From NCBI GenBank assembly GCA_905221605.1, contig CAJNDS010002332.1, positions 322,001-382,000 of the forward strand: 60,000 bases of DNA, in the 5' to 3' direction. The translations under genes were made by a program, and so were the position numbers. Positions 35,736 through 47,399 of the stretch are shown piece after piece. The notes under the pieces are model-generated. The model was not told the origin of the DNA. It searched no databases and was given only the letters and a program-made list of their open reading frames with translations. The stretch is from Symbiodinium natans (Eukaryota > Sar > Dinophyceae > Suessiales > Symbiodiniaceae). How positions within the stretch are numbered: position 1 is the stretch's first letter; each line of letters starts with the position of its first letter.

Positions 35736-37205
35736 AAAGTCAGGGTGGACGTCTCGGAGGTTTTCGTGCATGCGAGGCTTGTGGTGTTGGTTGGCAAGGC
35801 CCAGCCTGCTGGGTTTTTGCGTAAGCCGGAGGCACTTTCCTTTTTGATCCTGGCGTACTTACAGCCGTCCCATCTTCCCAATCAGACCTTGCGAAGCCTG
35901 CCGCCCCCCCACCCCCTTGCCCAGGCACCTGCGAAAGGATGGTGTTTGCCGAGCATTGATGGCCCAGGCCTGGCACAACCACCATGTTTTGGGTCTCTAA
36001 GCTGGGGCTAGCTGGGGGCCTGGGCACGCTGCATCGCTGCATATCACCAAGGCCGTGGGTTCCCACCCCGCCCAAGGGGCTGGCTTGCCCATTTCGATGT
36101 TTGTTGTAGATGTGGCATGTCCACAGTTGTACACTTAATGCTGCGAAGTGCTGCGTAGTGGCATGGCAGGCGAGCATCGCCGGCCAGGATGTCTTGCCAG
36201 CAGCGTGAAGCCCAGCGTTCTCACGGGCGGGATTCTGTTGCCACGGCGTTGAGTTTTTCAAACACCCCAACCTGCAACCGGCCATGGTTTGTCCTATTGC
36301 CAGGAGATCACTGCCCTGGCGTTCCTGATCTGGCTTAGAGGGTTGAGTATCACTTCACACGCTTCAGAATAAGCTAAGGACCGAACCAAGGCCTGTACTC
36401 GGGTATTAGGTATCTTCCAGGTGGAACTTTCTCCCGCTCCAAGTATGTCCAGTTCTTGCCAGGTTCCGGTTCGAAGAGTAGCTGAGTAGTAGCTATCATC
36501 TGAATGTCTGTTTCGGACTTGCTGTTCAAGGGTACTTGCGCATCACACCAACCCCGACAACTTGTGAGGGGCCAAAGGACTCCGGCTTCACTGTATAGCC
36601 GCATAGCCTCGAGGGTCTTGAATCTTGAAGAAGCCCCCTCACCCACATCAAGGAAAGCGCAGCAGTCCTCGCAAAGCCTGTCAATGCTGCGCTCATCGCC
36701 GGACAGATCGGTGCTGCTCGGCAGGAGCCGTTCTGGCAAAACTTCATCTCGAAAACCAAAGCCTGGAAGCGCATTGCTCCCAGACCTCTCAGAGATCTGC
36801 AAGATTTAGGCGACGGGGCTTCGTGCACGGGGCAACCCGAATCTCTAATTATCGCGAAGGTGCGGATGAAATGCGTGAATGTTGAGGGGTGTAGGGGATT
36901 AGGGGATACATTACAAGGTTCAGAAAATGTTTGCCTTTCATTGGAGGTCTTGTTCGGTCGCCCTGCAGACGTGCGAACATGTGCGAACCTAACATGGCGA
37001 CGATACCGGTATGTGCTTGTTTTGTGGGGAGAGGGCTGTAAACACTTAGTACGCGCCGCCTTGGAGCCGGGTCGCCTGCCCCAAGCCACGGGCTGCAGGT
37101 ACGACTTCGGGTCGAGATGGGTCGAGGCAAAGACGTCGGAAAGCAGCCGGCCCGTAGGACCGAAACCTTGAATCCCTAGCAGACCCCCTAGCAGACCGGG
37201 GGATG
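35736..37205. other. unassigned sequence; one minus-strand frame noted
   Basis: The minus frame at 36374-36802 (142 codons) has believable composition (segments RLCEDCCAFLDVGEG and LFEPEPGKNWTYLERE) but no domain I know, and a second minus frame overlaps it. It is left uncalled; expression data would decide. Confidence 0.3.
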
Positions 37206-37352
37206 TGTAAGGGGTAGGCCCCTGATCCTAGGTAGGAGAAGGGGGACCCTTAAAAGGGAACTTCTTCTTAACCCTCTTCTGGCTCTCTTAAACAGGGACC
37301 TTATTCAGAGGGTCGATAGCCCCAAGGGTCCCCCTAATCCTATCCCCTACCT
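37206..37352. mobile_element. small foldback element E (about 145 bp)
   Basis: Left AGGTAGGAGAAGGGGGACCC (about 37230-37249, with a related GGGGTAGG just outside) pairs with the right end GGGTCCCCCTAATCCTATCC...CCTACCT (37326-37352). The interior is AT- and pyrimidine-rich. It resembles A, B, C and H in size and G-rich ends but has its own termini. Confidence 0.5.
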
Positions 37353-38377
37353 GAAGCTGTTTGCCTTGTTTATCAGCACCGGCTTTGCAGTGCCAGCTGG
37401 CCGCAAAACCTTCGGTGCACTTGTGTCTGTGCTCCTACGCCTCTGATGTTCCCAAGTAAAGCTTGGGTAGCTTGGGTAGGGTGGTGGGAGCTGCCCAGAA
37501 AGTGCAGAAGGCAGCAAAGTAATACGCGGTCTTCTCGGGGGGCAAGCAGGCTTCAGGCCATAGGGGAGTGTTTCCACCCCCTTGCATCGGCTTGCGGGCC
37601 CCCAAAGCAAATCCGGCCGCTCCCACAGGGGGGGTTGAGGTGTTAGAAGGTTGTCAGGGTTCTACGAAGGTGCCTGGTGTGGAGCGCAGACCTCTCAAAG
37701 GTTTCCTTCGTTCCTTCTTTCAGAAAATGTTCCGAAACCTGCGACAGCAGTCAAACCCATCCTGTCCTCAATATCAACAACCAGGTTCTCGCCCAGCGTT
37801 GTCAACGCAGTTCTGAGAGCCTTTGCACAGCAGCACGGCCACTTGACTTCGACTTGTTCTCGTGTATAGGAGATTGCGGCATCGTGGCTTGCAGAGAGTG
37901 CGGGCCTTCGAAATGAACACCAGGGTCGTCGAGCATCTAGCGCCGTAAATCTAGATTTGGGAGCCTGCTTGACTCCAGCCAAGGTCATGTGGATGAGCTG
38001 CTCCATGAACTCACTGAGGACGGAGCTCCATTTGGTCCATCCATGTTCTGGTAATGGCAGGGGTCATCCTGGAGGCCTGAGTTCTCTGTTCACCGCCATA
38101 CCATTGACCTGAATCAACAGGGTGAATGGTCCATGCTTTAGGCTTTGGTGCCCCCATGCCATCTTAAAATTGACAGGGCCGCATCAGGGCCCCATGTCCT
38201 GCACAAACTTGTCCCGAGCATTCATGTCTTGATTTGTCTCAGCATGACCTCAGGGTGCATCCGGGAGGAAGTGCACTCGGTTTGGAGATTGCCGACTTCT
38301 AGCGGTAGGTCAGATTCGGTGTGGGTTAAAAAGTTTTCGAGTCCGGGGTTTAGGGAGAGCATTCCGTCTTGTGCCAG
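37353..38377. other. unassigned sequence
   Basis: No recognised gene; several overlapping short open frames on both strands. Confidence 0.4.
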
Positions 38378-38452
38378 GAAGGCTTGCAACTCGACACGGT
38401 GAGCTTCAATATTGCAGTCTGGCTTGGTATCAGTGCAACGCTCTCAATGTAG
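38378..38452 (+). pseudogene. PPR motif fragment
   Basis: A frame opening at a CCAG|G acceptor reads EGLQLDTVSFNIAVWLGI and ends at TAG 38450-38452. GLxxDxVSFNxAI is the junction of two PPR repeats as found in dinoflagellate PPR proteins, which bind organelle RNA. The following helix is lost, so this is a piece only. Confidence 0.48.
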
Positions 38453-39330
38453 CGCCTTTGCGATGGATGGTCTCAGGATTCAAGATGTTTGAGCATTCAG
38501 GTCGCTGCAGGGCACCTCATTGGACTGCTGGACCGAAGCTTTCGGAAACTCTGAAAACCCAGTATCCTATGGAGGAGCGGGCGGAATCTATGGTCACTAG
38601 TGCGTTATTTGCGAAAAGTCTCCATGCGCTCATGCATTCAGCGGCATGCGTGGGGCACAATGTCCAAGCCCGCTAAACCAGTCTTTCGGGCTTCTTCGAA
38701 GCTTCCGGGTAGATTCTCTGGCTAGCTGGACTTCCGGAACCATTGAAGTTCTGAAGGTAGTGAAGAAGCATGAAGAATCTACGAAATCTCCGGCCCTTTA
38801 GCGCTACCAGGGCTGGGGGGTGAGGGGGCACGGTCGCCCGGTGAGTTGGGGATTCGTGCGACTGGGTGTTTTCTCAATTGGCACGATCCTGGATTCCTGA
38901 AAAGTTTCTGGGTTTCAGTTTTTTCTTGGTAGCCAAGACTGGCATGCATCGTGTCTCATATTGAGTGTGAATAGCAGAAAATTTCTGCGCCTGCTGAGAA
39001 AATAATATTGCATATGCCTGCCACACTCATTAGGAGATGTTTGGGGTCCCGCCCTATTTCCAGGTGACAGTTTGAATTCTGCAGCTGCGTGCTACAGCAG
39101 CAACCCCTCAACATCCCATTGCTGTGGCATAGATTCTTTTCCCAAATGGGGAGCTGTAATACCCCAACCCCTAAACCCCAGGTGGCAGAAAACACCCTAA
39201 ACCCTGCAAGGCAATGAACACACACGCACGACAAGGAGACGTACAAGGCGCGACTTGCCTCTTCGCACCTCGGGTCTGCACTTAACAAGAGCCGGTCAGT
39301 AGCCGTTGTCTTACAGTACTACGTCGCAAA

Positions 39331-39434
39331 CATGGGGTGAGCCCTAAAATAGACCCGAAAAGACACCAAATGGTAGGATTCCCTTATAAGAACAGGCACC
39401 CCGAAAAGGTATCCCTAATACCGGAAACCCCCCA
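39331..39434. mobile_element. possible foldback element D related to C and H
   Basis: The right end CCCTAATACCGGAAACCCCC resembles the right end of element C (CCCTATTTCCGGAAACCCC). The left end ATGGGGTGAGCCCTAAAATAG is a poor inverse of it. The interior has TAGGATTCCCTTATAAG. Ends uncertain. Confidence 0.35.
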
Positions 39435-39543
39435 TATCCGATCACCAGCGCAGCGCCAGTCTAGGATTCTGCTACCAGCAGCTTCTGGGATCTTCTTGGA
39501 GAATGCTTGGGCGGAGCTGTCTTTAAAGCCCCAGCTCCGTGTG

Positions 39544-39603
39544 CAGCCAAGGAGGGATTGCAAAGATCAGCTCTTCAGCCAGATGTCGTCAGCTACAATT
39601 GAA
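39544..39603 (+). pseudogene. PPR motif fragment with stop
   Basis: One frame reads GLQRSALQPDVVSYN and then hits TGA. LQPDVVSYN is the highly conserved link between PPR repeats. The adjacent longer frame (39337-39774) has no such motif. The fragment is too short and interrupted to be a live exon. Confidence 0.4.
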
Positions 39604-41401
39604 CCTGAGCAGACAGCTGATTTTTGTTCATGCTTTTTGGGGCAGGTTAGGTGGGATATGGTTGCTCGATGGCTTTTGCCTGGAATTTACGTCTTGATAC
39701 TTTGTGTTCGCACCTTGGTTCAACCCGGCAGTGCTAGTTCTCAGCATCAAGGGATGGCCCGTGGCAAGACGTGACACTTGCGTAAGGACGAAGAAAACCC
39801 CCATCGGCCCAAGAGATGGATCACCGCCCTCAATCCTGAGCGACGGATGTTGCTTGTGAACCTGCGAGAGAGGTCTGACGAACGGGGTTGTTCCACTTCT
39901 CGGGGGCCTAGGCCTTCTCAATGCTTGTGCCAAAGCCTCGGATGCAGCCAGCGCAGAAGCTTGGCAATTTGAGGGTCATGAGCAGTGTGTCGCGGTGGCA
40001 GCTGTTGATGCCATTGCTCCTCCTTTCAACGCTCCGGATGAGCGTCTGATCTGAGTGAGTTGTGGGTTTTGAACAACAGTTCTTGTGGTCAGGACTGCAT
40101 GCATGTGAGCCGAAGCCCACTCCCAGCACGCAACGTCCTCGACCTCTATCGTGTACCATGCTTTCCATCTGCCGACAAAAGCCGTTAAGCCCCCGAGACA
40201 CACCCCGGAATGGATGTGAGCTTCATTCTCTCTAGGTGCCCACCCCCCCCCCCCCCCCCACATGCAAGTCTGAGGAAGCGTGGATGCAGAAGCTGGAGGG
40301 AAGTGCCATGACTTCCCCAGGGGAGGAGGGGACAAGCATACAAAATCAGGGCCGAGACTCCTTCCATTGCCACAAGCAGCCTGTGATATATACATATGTG
40401 CGTAGGTATTACTATGTAGAAACTTATACGTTGTGCATCTTCTGCTGGTGCATGTTTTGACCTCGAAGCCCCGGCATAGCGAAGTGGAAGGCGCAGCCAA
40501 GGCCCCCTCGATGCAACGGAGGTGAGTCACGGAAGCTTGCTGGTTGCCCGGGTGGCGCTTACACTCAGGGGTTTGAGACCTGAATTGATCCGTAGACCGC
40601 CAGAAAGACCCTAGAGTAGGGGTGGCAAAGAGGGCGTTTGGTTTCGGAGGGCGTTTGAGATGCCAGCTTGAAACATGTAAACCAGTAAGAACCCTCGAAG
40701 ATCCCGCAGCGGGGGCAGCGCCTCTCAAGAGAGGAAACATCCCGGAAAGAACTCCCAAGAGTCTCAAAATGCCACAAATCCCAAAGTCCCACCAAAGTCC
40801 CACCAAAGTCCCAAAGCCGCCCTCCATGACTCGAAGCCGCTAAGGATGCCTGGGCACGCCAGGGCGATCTCGCAGCGGCACAGCGCAGTTTTACGAGGAT
40901 GCAGAGCCAAAGGCTGCGGCCGGCACGCAATTTTGAAGGGCTGAGGAAGCTCTGAAAGCTCCCCAAGATGCTCCAAAATGTGCCAAAATGCTCCAAACCT
41001 TGCTGAAAGCAAATATGAAGTTCTGAATCGCAGCTGCAAGCCGCCACATCAGCCCTGTCAAGGTCACCTGGCCTGCGATGCGTCTTGGCTTCAGGGTTAA
41101 GGATCTTCAAAAGGGGCTGCGTCTCTTTTCATGGAGACCTGGCAGGTTTCCTATGCAGGGAAGCTATCGGGCTTCGGAACTTCGCAGATGCATCAAAAAA
41201 CTTGCCATGCATGTCACATGTCCTTCGTGAGTGGGCCGTAAGGAAGTGAAAGAAAGCATTCAAGATTCCGGGATTTCAGCCGTAGCCTCGGCCTTCCCGA
41301 CCAAACATCCCTAAAACAATCTAAACCGCTGCAAGCCTGGATTCCTTGTTTCGAAGCCCAGCTTCAACTATGAGTGTACGCCCTGTTTGTGAAGTTCCCT
41401 A
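39604..41401. other. unassigned sequence
   Basis: Holds a C-run (40243-40259), short CCCACCAAAGT repeats (40781-40816), and an isolated GTGAGT donor-like site at about 40525 after a coding-like stretch (EVEGAAKAPSMQR). The 283-codon minus frame at 39976-40827 reads through the C-run as Gly and lacks any domain; it is not called. Confidence 0.4.
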
Positions 41402-41426
41402 AGCCCTAAACCCTAAACCCTAACCC
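41402..41426. repeat. short interstitial telomere-type array
   Basis: CCCTAAACCCTAAACCCTAA, about three units, ending five bases before the PPR fragment. Confidence 0.8.
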
Positions 41427-41430
41427 CGCG

Positions 41431-41519
41431 CAGCCATGGCAAGGCTTCACCAGCCTCATCAACGCCGCCGCCGAGGCGGGCGACCTCTCTGCAGCAGCGG
41501 CTGGCCGAATGATGGATAG
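41431..41519 (+). pseudogene. PPR repeat fragment cut by foldback element B
   Basis: Reads FTSLINAAAEAGDLSAAA and then GRMMDRG: the first helix, AEAGD turn and second helix with M...G of one PPR repeat. It is bounded by telomere-like repeats on the left and by element B (41523) exactly where the next repeat should start. The usual Trp of the second helix is absent. GC-rich codons stand out from the flanks. Confidence 0.6.
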
Positions 41520-41631
41520 GGGTTGGGATGGTCCCCCTTATAAAAGTCACAGCCCTTAGTAGGGGATTATAATGGGGGGTACTAGAATCCCTATTGAGTT
41601 AGTGCAAGGGGGAACTATCCCAAGGTAGTGG
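41515..41631. mobile_element. small foldback element B, same family as A
   Basis: The left end TTGGGATGGTCCCCCTTATA (41523) and right end AAGGGGGAACTATCCCAA (ends 41623) are inverted repeats matching those of element A, with shared interior words (CCTTA..AGGGGATTA..GGTACT). The flanks GATAGGGG (41515-41522) and GGTAGTGG (41624-41631) agree at 6 of 8, a possible aged 8-bp target duplication. It abuts the PPR fragment. Confidence 0.7.
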
Positions 41632-44600
41632 GCTTGTGAGGATCAGCCTTTCAGCCCTTCACCGGCCTCGTGCTTGTGAGCTTACATCGTCCCCAGAACC
41701 TTGAGGGCCGATGGGGCCTGAATGGGGCCTTGTGCCTTTGTTCCCTTGGTATCCGAAAAAGCCGGTATCCTGCACAAGGTGAGTCAAAGCCTTATAGCCC
41801 AGGAGTGCTACATGGAGCAGCTGGAATCGGACCCATGCCAGCACAGGGCATGAGGATTAGGATTCAGGGGAATGGAAGGACTAGGCCTCGGCTGTGCGGC
41901 AGAAGGCTTGTATTCACAATCCGCCCTAGACGACCCTTGAAATTTCATACGCCCTGGATGAGCAGGAAGTGGAGGAATAGCCTTTCGGACCCGCATGGGC
42001 TGGACGGTTTGATTTGAGGAGTCATGCAGCTCTAGCATCTCACGAGTTCCGAATTTGGGGTCGCACTTTGTCAAGTGAAGCCTCGCCTCGTACTCCCGGT
42101 ATTTAGGGCTCCTGACTGGCCCTTGATTGTCTCTAGCCCTTTACAGTTCTTTGTTGGGTCGAGGTCAGTCCACCAAATTCTGTGGGGTGCGAATGCATTC
42201 TGGGCTTGGACATGCCTGATAAATCCTTTCCCGATGTCCAAGCACTGCCCCCCCCCCTTTACCCCAAAGCTGTCGAGTAGTACGTGAACATTCTTTGCTT
42301 ATTTCCATGCCTTACCACCAAATACGCAGCCAATCGGTTGTTACAAGGATGGCCACACAGCGGATGACCGCAGTTGCTTTCCCACAGGGGACAGAGTTTA
42401 AGGTCGGGTTGGCTTTGCGTCCAGCGGCTGGTGTAGGGTTTTTGAAGTTCACTATCATTGGGCGACCCATGTTACATGTTGGCTGAGGGCATGGAGCCTT
42501 TTGGGTCGTCAAGGAGCTGGTTCTGGATTCTGGTGGTAGGAGTCAGGCTTGGGGTTCAAGATTGTCGGCTTTGTGACTTTGGAGTTTGAGCTCAGCGCGT
42601 CGTGAGGTAATGATTTGGAATTCCGGAACTGAAGATTGCTTGTTACCGGTGAGCATGCTGTGTGCTGCATGGCCCTAGTCCTTGGGGCCCAAGAGTCCTT
42701 GTGCAGAGAGATCCTATTCTCGCGGGAGTGCCGTTCGCATTCTGCAGGCACCGTAGGCCCTTCCGGCTTTTGCCGGGAAAGCCCCCCTAAAACATCCTTG
42801 CCAACTTAGGACATGCGATCCCTGAAGTTGTGCACGTTGCACCCCAACGTGGTGTAAAGTGGCTTTGGCACAAAAGGCTATGGGGCGATGCTGAAGGCAG
42901 CAGCGGCTGCTGGGTCTCCGCGCAGTGCGGCCGCTTTGGCCCGGGCTTGTGGGGCGACAGATCCGTCTTTGTAGGGCTTATAGGGTTAGGGCATTCTCGG
43001 GTGCTGTAGTGTGGGTGTTTGTTGGATGTGCCGCTTTGCAGCTATGGTGCTTCACTTTCAGGTTCTGTGATGACCAGCGCACTGGAGATTTGGGGAAGGG
43101 AAGGGCATCCGAATCAGTCTGATCCCACCGCATCACCAGGCGAAGTTTTGTGCCCCCTCAAGCAAACACAAACGCAACACTATGGACAGAGCTGGGGCTG
43201 AGGGATGATGGGGTGACTCATGGGACGCACATGAGATTTGGTTCATAATTGGGGACGCTTCGAAGATCGAGCTTCAAAGGCCTCCGTAGCGCTGCACTCT
43301 TGCAAAGGCTTCAGGCCTTGTGATCAGAGACGCTCACGAACCCGTCTTGTGCTGAGATGGGAGTCAGGTAGGCTTTCACTCGTTAATGGTGACTTGTTGT
43401 TAGTTTTCTGCAGGAGGTAGGCAAAGAAACTTTCCCACCACTCCCACCCACCCCGCCCGCAATTGTTTTCAAGCTCAAAGACCATATGCCCACTAAGGAG
43501 AAATGGTTTTCGAGAATGAGGACCAGCAGGGTTCCCATCAACATTGTGGCTTTCAGCAGACGCTGGGCCTTGAGCTCACTGCTTTCTTCACAGTTCGTGA
43601 ACATGAACATGTCCCTGTAAGAAATTCCCCCTGGCTCTCTTAGTAGCTGGGTCGGTGGGATCTGGCCACGGTGTGAGAACCAAAGACCAGTCGGACAAAC
43701 ACATGCGCACAGCGTGATGGCGCAATAGTGGTGCAATGCTGGAATCATGGGCTCCCCCTCCCTCCCCCCCAGTTTTGGGACTCTGAACGATGCCTCTTTC
43801 GAACACCATCGGTAGAGCTCCATATACGGATTCCATTGATGCTGGAGTGACAATCCGTAGCCACAAGGGCTATTTCGAAGCCGCGCGACACGAATCCCGA
43901 TTAATGTTTTTTAAATAGGGTGCTGCTCATGTGTAGGCAACCAAGAGTGGAATTCGTGCTTGCGGGTGAGAGCTCGTATGCTGCTGCTGAGGCCTGCTCA
44001 ATGCCTTCGCTGAAGCGGGAGATCCTGCGGGTGCTGAGCTCTGGTTCGACGAGGGCCTGGCGCTCTTTGTCCGCAAGAGCCCTTCAGAAAAGGCATGCTT
44101 TGTGGTTTGGGGGGCCCACTTCAGGCATTTCGGAGAAGATTCGGTACAGGGCGTGAAGTCCTGATTGTCGGCATTTGTCCAGGCTGTGACGTTAATTGGG
44201 GCCAGTGCACTTGTGAAGCTCATGAGCGGATACGTGGTTCCAAATGGTGGCCGGATGCCCCCCTCTTTCCGCGACTTGTACGAAATTTCGAGTAGAGAGT
44301 GTTTTCCAGACCTCAACATCAAACCAGCAAAGCCAATATTCAACGGCCTGAAAACCGGTAGCTTCTTCAATCTTGTTGTTAAGGCTGCATCTTCATCCAG
44401 ATGCTGTTTGCTATGGCGCGGTTCTGAAGGCCACAGCTCAACTTTTGCCGCAAGGTAGCCTCTGAAAGCACTCCGACAGTCGAACCTACCCGACCCCAAC
44501 GGATGCAGGCGTGGGCAAAGAAAGCAGATCTAGATGGCACGGAGCGCTGGATGAACAGAGCGAGCCCAGTCGAAGAAGGCAAGGCTTTTTGTTTTGTCAG

Positions 44601-45468
44601 CCTCAGCTGCTGCGGGAGCGGGCGGCACGTGTTTCGGCGCGATTCCTCTGTGCGTACTAAGGGTATGTAGTCTGGAATCCCGACCTCCGAACCGCGCCTG
44701 CCCTCAACGCAGCTACAAGGATTGCGTCGGGGCAGCGATTGAATTCTCAGATTTTCAACATCGTTCTGCACTCGTCCTTTGGCGTCAACAGAGGGTGTTA
44801 CATTGTGGGAGTTCGGGGTTTCGAACCTGGCAGGATGTAGATGAATGACGACATGTGATGGGCTTGGAAGCCTCTCAAAGACCAAGGCGGCTCTTCATAT
44901 GCTTCAGTGGCAGAATAGGTCTCCACTTAACTTTCTGATCGCCTTCCAAGCCCTATATGCCCCTTCACTTCATACATACTGTGGCACCGAGGACAACCTT
45001 CCCCTCCCCCCAACTCCCACTTGAGGCTCAGCTACATCATGTCACGCCCACCTGCTGTAGACGATCCGTGAAGCCCCATACATGCATAGGCGATCCAGTG
45101 GGACATGCTTTGCCGCAACCCATCCCAACCTTTGATTCAGCACCGCAGAGAAGTTGAAGTCCAAGACGAGCTTTGAATAAACGATGATGAGGTGTGCTCA
45201 AGCTGGAGAGGCGTGCCAAGTTGGGAGGGGGCAGCCGAATGTTGCTGTGTGTTTCTGGAGTTGCGTGTTTCAAATCCGCTGTTCTTGCTGTCTTGCTCAG
45301 ATAGGAAGTTGCACGCATGAAGGGCCGAAGGCAGTGCACATGTGTTGCACGAAAGGCTTGTCACGGAACGCGTCGGCAATGAGAAATGTCCCACCGCTAA
45401 CTTATGCTATGTAATCACAAACCTCAACCAGCGACAGCCACCATCGTTAGCCCCGCCCAAGCAGCGAA
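41632..45468. other. unassigned sequence
   Basis: No recognised family. The 190-codon minus frame (43927-44499) is overlapped by protein-like plus frames at 43920-44156 and 44165-44458, so the strand cannot be decided. Confidence 0.35.
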
Positions 45469-46209
45469 GTGGCGAGTCGAACCATGTGTTTTGCATTGCT
45501 CTTTTTCTTGTCCTGGTTGTGTTTTCGACCACAATGTTACTTGGCAACAAGCAACCGCGACCTTCGACGATTTTCTTGCAGGCTGCCAGCATGCCAGAGC
45601 CATTTTTCTGGCTCTACGAAGCTGGCAGCACATAGAGCATACATTGAGCCCACCACCCAGGGTAGGAGCGGTTCCTTGCAGCTCCGCCAGCCCTTGACCA
45701 TGGGCTGTGGGGCAACGACGGCCAACGACCCATTGGCGCAGCAAACAAAGTCGAGGGCGCTCCCTTCGTTTGATGAACTTGTGGTCTCTTTGCAGCAGCG
45801 GACAATATCTGATGCGGCGAGGCCCGCCAGGGGGCATGCTTTTGCTGTGAAATTGGGCTCACGGAAGGCACATGGAGATGTCGAGCACCTGACAGGGATG
45901 GGTAACCTCTTTTCCCTGAGGGAAGAGATCAACCAGGAGGACTCTAAGACATCTTGGTCGTCTTGGGACTCCAGGTCTTGGCAGGATCGCCGCATGAAGG
46001 GTCTGGCAATGCCACCGGATCGCAGACGACATCAACGCCACCTGAATGCAGTGAATCGGTTCCAAAGAGAAGTCGAGCGAGCACCTCAAGAACTCATCAA
46101 GATTGTCGCCTCACGCCGCTCCGCACCGTTCTACGCCTCTACGCCTCTCAGTGCAAGGAACGATCGCACCGAGGATGCTATGGTGAATCAGGTCAATGAG
46201 CCCAAATGA
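45469..46209 (+). CDS. hypothetical protein, 246 codons, or 169 from an internal MGCG start
   Basis: The longest open frame in this part free of simple repeats. From the first ATG (45469) it begins with a hydrophobic stretch (MCFALLFFLSWLCF), like a signal peptide. An internal ATG at 45700 starts MGCGATTANDP, which fits the N-myristoylation rule (Gly2, Thr6) with Cys3 for palmitoylation. The later part is hydrophilic and basic (DRRRHQRHLNAV). No domain is recognised. If the first ATG is used, the product would enter the secretory route or, in this lineage, perhaps the plastid; if the second, it would sit on membranes. An intron cannot be excluded. Either start may be chance. Confidence 0.4.
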   Translation: MASRTMCFALLFFLSWLCFRPQCYLATSNRDLRRFSCRLPACQSHFSGSTKLAAHRAYIEPTTQGRSGSLQLRQPLTMGCGATTANDPLAQQTKSRALPSFDELVVSLQQRTISDAARPARGHAFAVKLGSRKAHGDVEHLTGMGNLFSLREEINQEDSKTSWSSWDSRSWQDRRMKGLAMPPDRRRHQRHLNAVNRFQREVERAPQELIKIVASRRSAPFYASTPLSARNDRTEDAMVNQVNEPK

Positions 46210-46516
46210 GGAGGTCATGGCCTCGTGACTTTGCGCAGGTTCGAGTTCTCCGTTATATACTGCCTGGGCCTCATCCGTGCACCGGAAGCGCTTCAGCTAG
46301 GAACTACGAGTAAGTCGGGGCATGTTGGGGCTACTTTGCGTGCCATTCGGCTGAAGCGTTGACGCACGAAGGCTCCATACGCGATCAGTCGCGAAAAACT
46401 ATGCGGACATGCTTTTTCCACGGCTGCTGCCGATGTCACTGCCTGACCTGCACCCAGTCTGCGAATTCCGCGACAACGTGTTCACAGACTAAATTGAATT
46501 CATTCCGGGCAGGCAA

Positions 46517-46767
46517 ATGGTCACCTTGACGTGGCAACTTCAACCTGAAAGCCTTAAACCTAGCCGACACTGGATGTGCTGTAGTACTGCAGCTTTAGTT
46601 CGCTTCAACACATATGAGCTGGAATGTGCGGGTCCAGATCTTGCAAGTGTCAGGCCAGACTATGATTCGGAGTGTAGGTCAAGCACCAGTTCCCATCATG
46701 GCTCAAAAGGGCCAGATGTAGTTGTGCTGTTCCGTCACGTTCCCGACGCATCCGACGCTATGCCCAG
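46517..46767 (+). CDS. possible exon of unknown gene ending at a GTACGT donor
   Basis: Open frame whose 3' part reads GPDVVVLFRHVPDASDAMP and leaves at CCCAG|GTACGT, a strong donor. The 5' limit is unknown. No family recognised. It is followed by the coding-like segment at 46892. Confidence 0.3.
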
Positions 46768-46891
46768 GTACGTGTGCTTGCTTTTGATCCCAGTTTCTGA
46801 AACAGTTCCCGGAAGTGTGCACAGGCTTCACATGGCCTCAGCCAAGCACTCTGCGTGTCACTGGTACTGTCAATCAGTAAATGGAGGTTAG

Positions 46892-47091
46892 GTAGCTTCA
46901 CGGAAGACGTAGTAGAAGGCAGTCTGCGAAGCTTGTTCCAAGCGAATGCTGGCGGATCTTGCATGAACGATGCTGCCTTGTATGTTTTCAAGCTGGACGC
47001 CAGGCATGCCACAAACAAGTGGCGACCATATACAGTGGCACAACGTGGCAGACCGATGCCCAGCAAGCCTGATGTTGAGATGTACTTGTAG
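46892..47091 (+). CDS. possible terminal exon of unknown gene
   Basis: After GGTTAG|G the frame reads GSFTEDVVEGSLRSLFQAN, then DAALYVFKLDARHATNKW, ending at TAG. The composition is convincingly protein-like. The phase from 46767 fits only if the acceptor is GGTAG|C three bases further on. Family unknown. Confidence 0.35.
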
Positions 47092-47119
47092 GGCGTTGAA
47101 TTGTGATGAGGATTGGAGC

Positions 47120-47147
47120 ATCTTGAAATATCTTGAAATATCTTGAA
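47120..47147. repeat. three copies of ATCTTGAAAT
   Basis: ATCTTGAAAT twice, then ATCTTGAA, in tandem. Confidence 0.85.
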
Positions 47148-47399
47148 GTGTGAACAGATCTGGACCTGGACCCCACTTTACCCGAAGTGGTGGGTCATCC
47201 TGGTGCCCAGTGTGAGGCCACTACTCGGCTGTATACCGTGCATACGAGAACCAAGTGCCACTGCTGAGCAACTCCGGCTGACATAGTGAGTTGCGGCAAG
47301 ATGCCTGGCCTGAGGAAAGAGAGCATCTGCATTCAGCACGGTTCAGCCCGGATACTTGCCAGAATGTCCCTCACAGCTACTTGCCGGCTGACTTGTTGA

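Noticed and set aside
36374-37089. Two overlapping minus frames (142 and 187 codons) as genes
   Set aside because: They overlap in different frames with no motif to choose between them; protein-like composition alone is not enough.
39976-40827. 283-codon minus-strand frame, the longest outside microsatellites
   Set aside because: It runs through a 17-base C-run and short repeats, has no recognisable domain, and its overlap with further open minus frames points to a local lack of stops.
46694-46712. ATGGCTCAAAAG resembling the spliced-leader 3' end
   Set aside because: Too short and lacks the upstream CCATTTT.
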